Source: Nematostella vectensis (taxonomy: Eukaryota; Cnidaria; Anthozoa; Actiniaria; Edwardsiidae). From it: a DNA stretch of 64,000 bases. Location: positions 16,427,888-16,491,887 of the forward strand of contig NC_064041.1 in the NCBI RefSeq assembly GCF_932526225.1. Reading direction: 5' to 3'. Positions 25,069 to 37,000 of the stretch are shown piece by piece (positions within the stretch are counted from its first letter, which is position 1; every line of letters begins with the position of its first letter). The position numbers and the translations under genes are program-made. The notes below the pieces were generated by a model. It had not been told where the DNA came from and ran no database searches. It saw nothing but the letters and a program-made list of their open reading frames with translations.

Positions 25069-28000
25069 ATGGAATTAGGCCTAGGTGAGTGTACTGATTA
25101 TAAATACGCTAGTTTCTGTAATGAGGTGCCAATTTGATTGATTTCTAAGAGGTGACTAAGGCCTTTCTTTGACTGTACACGCACAACCTCGAAAAACAAA
25201 CACGAAGGCGAACATCGAACTAGACATATGTTCAAGATCTAGATAGATCTGTACTTTCTCACCGATTTTATTATAATTGATTTCTTCGAAGTTTATTTTG
25301 TTCTCTTCCAGGTCACACATTTTGGTCCCGAATGGATTTCAACGATGACTATTACTTATGCCCTAGTCAATTGGAACCCCCACCCCCATGGTCCCGGGGA
25401 AGAGTGGGGGATTAGACTTTGACCCTGTACAAAACTAAGAAAATTCCACACCCCCTCGGGATAAAACTGCAGTCAATTGCCCCTACCCCTCGGGATGCAA
25501 ACTATAGGCAACAAATCATCTGAAATAAGCCTTCATCTTTTAAACCCAGTACACTTCAGTGAGCACACTTGTACCAATAACTATGAAGATAACAATAACT
25601 TTTAAAAAAATGGAAAAGTTAGTCATCTTCATCCGGCGTTATTTATCATTCATATTCGTTTTTGCACATTTCAACGTGCAGCTTGTCACACGCTGATACA
25701 TGGAATTGCTTGCTACAAAAGAGAAAGCATCTCAAACCAGAGACTGACATGACTTTTGCCAAGGACATTTGCATCCCTATTCACTTGTCCCAAACCTCCA
25801 GGGTGGGGACAAGTCTAAGAGTAAAAAACTGTCAATCCCCCCACCCCCTGGGACAGATGTGGTGTGGGTTTCAAATTACTAGTGCATTATATTATTTAAG
25901 TTAGTTATTCGGCAACAATTTAAACTTTGATGTGACTTTTTAAAGATCTCCACTTCCGTGCCCCTTCCCCCAACCTCCACTTCGGTACCCATTCCCCCAA
26001 CCTCCAACTCCGTACCCCTTTCCCAAACCTCCACCTCCGTACCCCTTCCCCCAACCTCCACTTCCGTAGCCCTTCCCCCAACCTCCACCTCCGTACCCCT
26101 TCCCCCAACCTCCACCTCCGTACCCCTTCCCCCAACCTCCACCTCCGTACCCCTTCCCCCAACCTCCACCCCCGTACCCCTTCCCCCAACCTCCACTTCT
26201 GTACCCCTTCCTCCAACCTCCACCTCCGTACCCCTTCCCCCAACCTCCACCTCTGTACCCCTTCCCCCAACCTCCACCTCCGTACCCCTTCCCCCAACCT
26301 CCACCTCCGTACCCCTTCCCCCAACCTCCACCTCAGTACCCCTTCCTCAAACCTCCACCCACCTTCTCCAACCTCATACTTACTCTTTTATCTGATGAAA
26401 TAATAAGCTGATTACATAAAATTCCCCCAGCCCGCCATGACTTTAGTATATCACAACAAATCCTGAATTTCTGCAGGCACCACCCTTGAGGGAGGATGGA
26501 AGATCACAAGAGTGCTAGGCCATGGTGCATGTAGCACTGTCTATTCCGCTTGTCATCATGGTGATGTCAAACATGTCAAGGCTGTTGCAGTAAAAGTATT
26601 TAAGTCTAGTGATCAGTATGTAGATGCAGGAATAAATGAGCTACACATGCTGCAGAAATTAAGAGCATTGCAATCTACAGTCCAGCAGTACTTTGGTAAT
26701 TAGTGACTAAAAAATCTTGTGACTTTTCGGGTGGCAAACTTGTGAGAAAATTTCTGTTACACAAAGAGCTTATTTTCTTTGAAACATATATATTCTTTAT
26801 CACTCTCTTGTTTGAAGCTGCAGCCATTTCTGCTTTGTGTGTGCTTGCGTGCGTGTGTGTGCGTCTGAGTTTGCCACTCAAAAAGTCATGTGCCAGACCG
26901 TTTATTGAATAACATGTCCACCCAAAAGACAATGTTAGAAATGTCATGTGACTAATCATATCTCTCGTTTTCCTTGAAAGCACTGGTCACCTATTTGAAC
27001 TGACCTTCTTCACAGGCAGTCCATAGTAATGGTGTGACACTCATCACAGGCAGTCCATAGTAATGGTGTGACACTCATCACAGGCAGTCCATAGTAATTG
27101 TGTGACACTCATCACAGGCAGTCCATAGTAATGGTGTGACACTCATCACAGGCAGTCCATAGTAATGGTGTGACACTCATCACAGGCAGTCCATAGTAAT
27201 TGTGTGACACTCATCACAGGCAGTCCATAGTAATTGTGTGACACTCATCATAGACAGTCCATAGTAATTGTGTGACACTCATCACAGGCAGTCCATAGTA
27301 ATTGTGTGACACTCATCACAGGCAGTCCATAGTAATGGTGTGACACTCATCACAGGCAGTCCATAGTAATTGTGTGACACTCATCACAGGCAGTCCATAG
27401 TAATGGTGTGACACTCATCACAGGCAGTCCATAGTGATGGTGTGACACTCATCACAGGCAGTCTATAGTAATGGTGTGACACTCATCACAGGCAGTCCAT
27501 AGTAATGGTGTGACACTCATCACAGGCAGTCCATAGTAATTGTGTGACACTCATCACAGGCAGTCCATAGTAATTGTGTGACACTTGTCACAAGCAGTCC
27601 ACAGTAATTGTGTGACACTCATCACAGGCAGTCCATAGTAATTGTGTGACACTCATCACAGGCAGTCCATAGTAATTGTGTGACACTCATCACAGGCAGT
27701 CTATAGTAATTGTGTGACACTTGTCACAAGCAGTCCATAGTAATTGTGTGACACTCATCACAGGCAGTCCATAGTAATGGTGTGACACTTGTAATGGTGT
27801 GACAGTCCAGATATTTTTCAGGTGCAGCAAGTAAATTATAATGATAAATCACATGTCATTTCTAACATTGGAAACATGTTTCTAGATGGACAACCTATTC
27901 AGCTCTTTTCATTATTATCACATTTTGTTGCACTTTGCAACAGCCCATTGTCTTGCCCCCCACAGTAGATCTACTTTTGACGTGAAACTAAGGAAGCCAT

Positions 28001-31000
28001 AAATAAATTTAAGAAGCTTTACTGTGATGGCAATTATTCTGAGCTCTTGCCAACAATTTCCAAATGCTTTCTGGCCTCTGTTAGCCAATTCACATTTCAT
28101 AACTAAATTTGAACCTTGTTCTCTTATTGGTTTGTAATATACTCCCTGATACTCTTTGTCACTCTCTAAGACTTTCATCTTCCATCCTTTTTTTTTTGTT
28201 CTCCTAGTCACCCTCCATGACTTTGTTTATTCAAATGACCATCTTTGCATCATCATGGAGCTACTGACCTGTAACCTGTATCACATAACCTTGAAGGCAT
28301 GCCCAGAGGAACCTATCCCACTGTATGTCATCCAAAACTGCTGCCGTGATCTGGGGCAAGCCTTAGACTGTCTCAGGACCTTGGGGATCATCCATGGTGA
28401 CATCAAGCCAACAAACATCATGTGGAATCCTGTAAAAGAAGTTTTCATTCTTGGGGATTTTGGACTGAGTTTCTATGAAGGAAAGCAGGTAAAGTAACAG
28501 TAGTGTTTGGAGTGGAAAGGGAAGGTTATGTGGGGAACGGAAAAGTTTATTTGAAGAGAGGGAAGGTTATGGTTAGAGAGGGAAGGTTATGGATGAAAAG
28601 AGGTGGTTATGGGTGGAGAGGGGAGGTTATGGGTGGAGAGGGAAGGTTATGGGTGGAGAGGGAAGGTTATGGGTGGAGAGGCAAGGTTATGGGTGGAGAG
28701 GGAAGGTTATAGGTGGAGAGGGAAGGTTATGGGTGTAGAGGGAAGGTTATAGGTGGAGAGGGAAGGTTATGGGGGGGTGGAAGGTTATGGGGGGAGAGAG
28801 AAGGTTATGGGTGGAGAGGGAAGGTTATGGGTGGAGAGGGAAGGTTATGGGTGGAGAGGGAAGGTTATAGGGGGAATTGAAGGTTATGGGTGGAGTGGGA
28901 AGGTCATGAGTGGAGAGGGAAGGTTATGGGTGGAAAGGGAAGGTTATGGGTGGAGAGGCAAGGTTATGGGGGGAGAGGGAAGGTTATGGGTGAAGAGGGG
29001 AGGTTATGGGTGGAGAGGGAAGGTTATGGGTGGAGAGGGAAGGTTGTGGTTGGAGAGGGAAGGTTGTGGTTGGAGAGGGAAGGTTGTGGATGGAGAGGGA
29101 AGGTTATGGAGAGAGGGAAGGTTATGGGTGGAGAGGGAAGGTTATGGGTGGAGAGGGAAGGTTATAGGGGGAGAGGGAAGGTTATGGGTGGAGAGGGAAG
29201 GTTATGGGTGGAGAGGCAAGGTTATGGATGGAGAGGGAAGGTTATGGGTGGAAAGGGAAGGTTATGGGTGGAGAGGGAAGGTTATGGGTGGAGAGGGAAG
29301 GTTATGAGTGGAGAGGGAAGGTTATGGGTGGAGAGGGAAGGTTGTGGATGGAGAGGGAAGGTTATGGATGAAGAGGGAAGGTAATAGAGAGAGGGAAGGT
29401 TATGGGTGGAGAGGGAAGGTTATGGGCGGAGAGGGAAGGTTATGGGTGGAGAGGGAGGGTTATGGGGAAGAGGGAAGGTTATGGGTGTAGAGGCAAGGTT
29501 ATGGGTGAAGAGGGAAGGTTATGGAGAGAGGGAAGGTTATGAGTGGAGAGGGAAGGTTATGGAGAGAGGGAAGGTTATGGGTGAAGAGGGAAAGTTGTGG
29601 ATTGAGAGGGAAGGTTATGGAGAGAGGGAAGTTTATGGAGAGAGGGAAGGTTATGGGTGAAGAGGGAAAGTTGTGGATTGAGAGGGAAGGTTATGGAGAG
29701 AGGGAAGTTTATTGGTGGAGAGGGAAGGTTATGGGCGAAGAGGTAAGGTTATGGAGAGAGGGAAGGTTATGGGTGGAGAGGGAAGGTTATGGAAAGAGGG
29801 AGGGTTATGGGGGAGAGGGAAGGTTATGGGTGAAGAGGGAAAGTTATGAGTGGAGGGCAGGTTCATGTGTGGGGTAAAGGGGGGGGGAGGCATGGGGTGA
29901 GGTTTCTGCTATAGTCTCCATATCTAATCCAGACTACTTTCCTTTCCTTAAGAAGAGCATTTAAATGTTTAATTTCTGCCACAGCCCTTACAGCCAATTC
30001 AGAGTGCTGGTTACCAGGCCCCAGAGGTCATGAGATGGAACTCAAAGCTGAAAGATCCAGCGAATCTGGAAGATATGGTAAAGCCTGCCTACAAAGCTTG
30101 GGTGTTCAAGTATTTAGCACAAGTTAACATTAGTTAGATTAGATTAACTAAGTCTATGTGCATAAAAAATAACCCACCAAAGCTCAACGTTTTGGATAAA
30201 GGGACCTCTGGCTTAACATAGTCACCTAGCCAGAGGTTAAATCCTGGTCCACTTGCTTAAAAGGCAAAGTCCATTCCACTGAGCTATCATGCTGCTATAT
30301 ATATATATATATAATGCGCGAGTGCAGGCGTTCATATAACAGTGCTCAATACATAGGTGTAGAGCGGGATATATCTTGGTTTGTAGGAAAAAAACATGCG
30401 AACTACCGTTTCATCTCTACAAGCCTGTTTCGTGGTTGCCCACTCATATATTATTATATAATTTAATTAAATTTCAATGTATTATATAATAATTTATAGT
30501 TATATATAGTGTCTGAGGTGACATAGTGGGGCTGGGCTTAATATTTGTGTTGTTTATCCACCTTTAGGCTGTTAAAGGGTGTGGCTTGGCCAGTGACATG
30601 TGGAGCCTTGGGTGCCTACTGTATTTTCTCTATAAGCGTCAGCATCTACCCGCATTACCATGGCAACAATCATGTAACAACTGCATGCAAGTAAGTATAA
30701 AGGGAGTCCATTTCTCCTCTACATTAAAACTACTTTCTCACAATGAAAATAGATCATGAATAGCAAATGATAAGTTTCATAATCATCATCGCCAGCATCA
30801 TCACCATCATTGTCGTCGTCATCATCATCATCATCATCATCATCATGATCATCATCATCATCATCATCATCACCATCGTCGCTGCCGCCGTCATCGTCCC
30901 TTTCTTTATCACCATCATTGTCATTATCGTGGCTGTTGTTGGTGGTGGTTTCGTTGTTATTCAGTTTTCAATATCCAGCACATTGTAGCTGAAGCCTTGA

Positions 31001-34000
31001 ACCAAATCCCCTAACTAACCCAGGTTTCCAAAAGATACTTTTTTTTCATTTTCATTGTCTTTTTGAGAAAATTACAACCCAGTGAAAGGGTAAAAATGAA
31101 AGCCTGGTAATTTTGTTGGCTTAAATCCTTTATTACTGAAATAGCAGATACACAATATCAAGATTCACAATAACAATCGAATATTATTTTATTCTTGTTT
31201 TCTGCTAGGGCAAGACTTGCCATAGTTTGTGTGATGTGTTTGAACCTCAATGCCCAACCAATAAGACCAGCATGTTGATACTTGAAGACTTGCTTGCAAG
31301 GTAACAGTTATAGAGAACTAAACATGCACCATTTTCTCAAGAGTGAAGCTTTATTTGAGAGGAAGTGTACCGTAATTGCTAAAATAAGCGTCTCCCTCTC
31401 CCAAATACGTGCCTTGCCTAAGAGAAAAAGGTATGAATAAGCACCTCCCCTGAATAAGCACCTCGCCTGAATAAGCACCTCCCCTGAATAAGCACCTCCC
31501 CTGAATAAGCACCTCGCCTGAATGAGCACCTCGCCTGAATAAGCACCTCACCTGAATATGCACCTCGCATGAATAAGCACCTCCCCTGAATAAGCACCTC
31601 CCCTGAATGAGCACCTCCCCTGAATAAGCACCTCGTCTGAATAAGCACCTCGCCTGAATATGCACCTCACCTGAATGAGCACCTCCTCTGAATAAGCACC
31701 TCCTCTGAATAAGCACCTCGTCTGAATAAGCACCTCGCCTGAATATGCACCTCACCTGAATGAGCACCTCCTCTGAATAAGCACCTCGTCTGAATAAGCA
31801 CCTCGCCTGAATATGCACCTCACCTGAATATGCACCTCACCTTAGTAAACACCTCCTCTGAATAAGCACCTCGCCTGAATAAGCACCTCGTCTGAATAAG
31901 CACCTCCCCTGAATAAGCACCTCGCCTTAAGAAACACCTCCTCTGAATAAGCACCTCGTCTGAATAAGCACCTCGCCTGAATGAGCACCTCGTCTGAATA
32001 AGCACCTCCCCTGAATGAGCACCTCGTCTGAATAAGCACCTCGCCTGAATGAGCACCTCGCCTATTGTCAGTGCTACCATAACTTTTTATTAGTGAAAGC
32101 TTGTTTTGTATGGTATAAAAGGGAGTTTCAAATATAAGCACCACACATATAAGTGCCTTGCCCTGCCATTCGAGCAGTTAATTTTGGAGGAATAGGGGCA
32201 TATTTTAGGGGGTAGGGTGTGGTCACACATTGGGGTAGGGTGTGGTCACACATTGGGGTAGGGTGTGGTCACACATTGGGGGTAGGGTGTGGTCACACAT
32301 TTGGGGTAGGGTGTTGTCGCACATTGGGGTAGGTTGTGGTCACACATTTGGGGTAGGGTGTGGTCACACATTGGGGCTAGGGTGTGGTCACACATTGGGG
32401 GTAGGTGTGGTCACACATTGGGGCTAGGGTGTGGTCACACATTGGGGCTAGGGTGTGGTCACACACTGGGGGTAGGTGTGGTCACACATTGGGGCTAGGG
32501 TGTGGTCACACATTAGGGGTAGGGTGTGGTCACACATAGGGGGAGGGTTTGGTCACACATTGGGGGTAGTGAAGACACGCCTTCATCTCCCACAACCTTT
32601 CTCTCGATCCATGCCCCAGTATCTCCCCTGATTCTAGTAGCTTACTAACTGCGATAGCTAAGTGACACAGTCTTCTCTTCTCGAGCCAGTGGACCAGGGC
32701 TCAATCCCAGGTCAAGCCGAATTTTTTCAAAGGTTTATAAACCTGGCTCTTTACATTGGTGACTGTTGATCCCTCGGCTCTCAGATAAGGACGTTAAGCT
32801 GGGGATGCTGTCTCTCCAAACACACTGCATTTAGGGGGAACGTAAAAGAAGGAAGGCTTGCCCGTGTTACCATCTTCAGTGACAATGCTTACACATTAAC
32901 TCAAATTCATAAACTGCTTTGCTCAAGTGTAAACCACAACATCTACTGTTACCAGTACGCTCATGTCTTCTGTTACTAGGCGCTCTTAAGTGTTAACCAC
33001 GGCGTCTTCTGTTACAAGGGCGCTCGTAAAACCTCTAATTTTCACTATTTTTTATGTTGAACTCAATTTTTTTAAAAAGAAGCTTATCCCTTTCGTTTAT
33101 TATTCTATTTTCATGTACTTTTCATGTACCGCCTGTAATCAACAAAAAAGGACCCCTGACAACGCTTTGTTTGTTTTGGGACAAGGTGGTTGCTATGAGA
33201 ATATCTTTGAATCTAAAAACGCTAAAGACAAAAAAAACTTCGATCCGCAGTCCGAGGACATTCCTAATCCCTTATTCCATTGCTGATTTTCCAGTCCCGT
33301 GAGCCTTTGCACTCCCCAAGCCATGTAAATACCACGAGTATTTCTCGTTTTTACTGAAATGGATTCTTCGAAAGAAGCTAAAAAGTTTCGGAGTATTAAG
33401 AGAAAGAAGAGAAAGGTTTTTCACGGCAAAAATCGTTGGGAAATCGCTAACAGCAGGCCAGAAACTACTGCTGAACAAGACGACTCTGCCTCGGAAGTAA
33501 GCCATGTTGTCCCGAGCGAAGGTCAAGCTGAAGCAATGTGGTGATCTCGACCCCGCAAACTAAGGATAAGACGCCACAAGAAGCACGCAATATCTCAGCT
33601 GAGAAACTGAGAAACACTCCCTTTCGTGAATTAGAACGTGAAGCAGGGAATTTGACTCGTTCGAAGGCAAGAAAACTTGGACTTGGCTCGAGCACAAAGA
33701 AAGCCACTAAAGCACATGGCTTCAAGCTTCAAGACTCTTCCCTCTTGTCCGAGACCATTGTCAAGGCTGCTATTTGTAGCTCATGAAGAAGAAAAGACAG
33801 CAAGCTCCAACTATGCCAAGAGGATGGACAGAGAAATGGACTAGCAGAAAAGTTGTTTTTGCTCTGTGATTGTTGTGGTCATAAAACTGTACTCGACACC
33901 AGCAAGAAAATAGGGGGAGGGGAGGTGGCGCCTTCGAAGTAAATAGGCGATCGGTTCTCGCCTCTACGTCTATGGGTCTAGCAGGACTAACCAAGTTCTG

Positions 34001-37000
34001 TGGGGAAATGAACTTAGCTCCCGCTGTAACCAAAAAGGCCTACAATGACCATTTGATTTTGATAGAGAAAGAGGCTATTGAGACTGCTGAAAAGCTAATG
34101 CGCGATGGGGCTAACAGGCTGTGGGACCTGAGAAAATACACACTCTAGCAGATGGGACCAGAGTGGCAGACGTGGCGGTTTCAGTCGAAGGAACGTGGCA
34201 GAAGCGGGGTCATTCATCAAAGCTGGGAGTTGTGTTTGTTATTTCTGTAGACACTGGTGAGATCCTAGACTACGAGGTTAAGTCCCTTGTGTGTCAAGGG
34301 TGCAAGTCACATGAGAGATTTGACAGGGACAGCGAGGCCTATAATGAGTGGAAGGCTACACATATCTGTGGTATAAACCATGATGGCTCCTCTGAAGCCA
34401 TGGATGCAGGGGCCATAGATATCTTCAAGAGAAGCATTGAGATGCGTGGACTGCTATATACAATTTTTGTTGGGGACGGCGACAGCAGTTGCTATGGTAG
34501 TGTGCGAGATGCCATGAAAGACCAGTATGATGTAGTGAAGGAGAAGTGTGTGGGCCATGTCCAAAAGAGAATGGGGTCTGCCCTTCGAAGATACAAAATG
34601 GAAATGAAAGGGAGAAAGCTCTCAGACGGGAAAATTGTGGGGGCCAGGGAAGATTGACTGAGAAACAATGTGACAAAATCCAAAACTACTATGGTGACGC
34701 CATACGAAATAACCCTGGTGATAAGGCTGGTATGGTCAAGGCAATCTGAGCCATATTTTATCATAAAATTGATGGAGGAGATGTGGCACTAGAGCAGCAG
34801 CACAAGTTCTGCCATAAAGAAGCAGGCACATGGTGCTCATTCTGGAAGGATAAAACAGGAGGGGACACATGAATATGAGGATGTGGTCCGCCTCCCAGAG
34901 GTTTTTCTCTATGAGCTTGAGCCAATCTTTGTAAGGTTGACCAATGATGATCTGCTGGGTAGATGTTTAAAGGGCCTCACCCAAAATCAGAACGAGGCAG
35001 TCAATGGGCAGCTATGGCTCAACTGCCCTAAGAACAAGTTCTGTGGCAAGCGAAAACTTGTCATTGCTGTGTGTCAGACAGTTAGAGTCTCGAATACAGG
35101 GGCTGCAAGCAAGGGTGTTTTATTAAAGTTTTGTGGTGTAGCCCCTGGGCAGAACACTTTAGAGGCCTTGCGGAGGCAAGATAGCAAACGGGTTAAGAAT
35201 GCTGCCTATAAAGTCAGCGTAAAGTACCAGAAGAGGAGACGAGAACTTAGGGCAAACAAAAAGTCAAAGGTAGACAAGAAGGCCAACTCTTCAGGGAAGT
35301 TTGGTCTAAGCTCTAAACCAGAGAGAAAGCAAGGAAAACAGGGTAAGAGGAAAGTAGAGACAGAAGCAGAACCAGAGTCAGTAGTAGAGCCAGAACTTAC
35401 TTACTCCACTTGCCCTGATGTTCCTCTTACTGTATAGCCCCAGTGCCTGTTCTTCAGGTTATCCAGAAGAGACCAAAAACTAAGAAAAAGGCAAAAAGAG
35501 CAAAACTCTCCTAATAAGTGTACTTTTTTTACATTATCCAACTTACCTTAGGTAGTGTAATATAACTTGAGTGAGTTATTTAAACATTACTAAATGTAGA
35601 CACATTTTTCCCCCAATATCTTGTTCCTTATCTTTCAAGTGAATTTTCTCATTTTGTGTGTTTGCTAGGAAAAACACTGATAAAAAGAAAGGGATTTAAC
35701 ATTTTCTCTTAAGATTTTCAGGGGTTATCCCTTTAATTGAGTTACTTGCAATGAATGAAGGATTTTGTGTCAAAGGCAATCCTGTGCCGGTTGCTATGGA
35801 AACTCATTTTTTTAGTAATTGGCAACTTAAAAATAAAAAAATAATAATTTTCCTTTATTTATTGCATAGAATACCCGTAATTGAACATATGTACAAAGTT
35901 TAAAACCGATATAATAAATTTAGACAGAGATATTAATGAAAAGGGAAATGTCAGCTCTATTAAAGGGGCGTTACCATGGAGACAAAGTAAATAAGCCATT
36001 CTAAAGCTACATAGCCCTGTTGTGCTATTTAATGTCTTCATGTGTTACAAATTTGGCGTTGTTTGGGTAAATACTCAGCAAATTATTATTTTTTTTTTAT
36101 ATTTATACAAATTAAGGGTTAACCACTACCTTAAGTGTTAACCTTGGTGTCTTTTGTTACCAGGGCACTCTTAAGTGTTAACCACGGCGTCTTCTGTTAC
36201 CAGGGCGCTCTTAAGTGTTAACCTTGGTGTCTTCTGTTACCAGGGCGCTCTTAAGTGTTAACCTTGGTGTCTTCTGTTACCAGGGCGCTCCTAACTGCTA
36301 ACCTTAATGCCTTCTGTTACCAGCGCGCTCATGTCTTCTGTTACCAGGGCGCTCCTAACTGTTAACCTTGGTGTCTTCTGTTACCAGGGCGCTCTTAAGT
36401 GTTAACCTTGGTGTCTTGTTTCCAGGGCGCTCAAGTGTTCTCCCGCTGCAAGGATCACACCAGATGCTCTTCTCTCTCATCCGTTTTTACAAGGCCTGCT
36501 ACAAAGTAAGACCTTGAGATATTCACATGCTAAAAGAACATTGAAGCTAACAACGCCCGTAGATCCGAAGGCTAAAAGAGCATCGAAGTTAACAACGCCC
36601 GTTGATCCGAACGCTAAAAGAGCATTGTAGATAACGACACCCGTAGATCCGAACGCTAAAAGAGCATCGTAGTTAACGACACCCGTTGATCCGAACGCTA
36701 AAAGAGCATCGTAGTTAACGACACCCGTTGATCCGAACGCTAAAAGAGCATCGAAGTTAACGACACCCGTTGATCCGAACGCTAAAAGAGCATCGTAGTT
36801 AACGACACCCGTTGATCCGAACGCTAAAAGAGCATCGAAGTTAACGACACCCGTAGATCCGAACGCTAAAAGAGCATCGAAGTTAACGACACCCGTAGAT
36901 CCGAACGCTAAAAATGCATGTAGTTAACAGCACCCATAGATCCGAACGCTAAAAGGTTATTCGAGTTCGCCTCCCCCGGCGGGAGCGATCACGCTTTCGC

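Noticed and set aside
25055-25084. Alternative UHMK1 start at the upstream ATG
   Set aside because: It ends exon 1 in phase 2, whereas exon 2 needs phase 1, so the kinase would be out of frame.
26985-27810. Regular 34-bp repeats resembling a CRISPR array
   Set aside because: Units abut directly with no unique spacers and lie in a eukaryotic intron.
28503-29877. Several open frames rich in EGYGWRGKVMGG-like repeats
   Set aside because: They are translations of the 20-bp array in UHMK1 intron 3 in three frames, with no start context or conserved domain.
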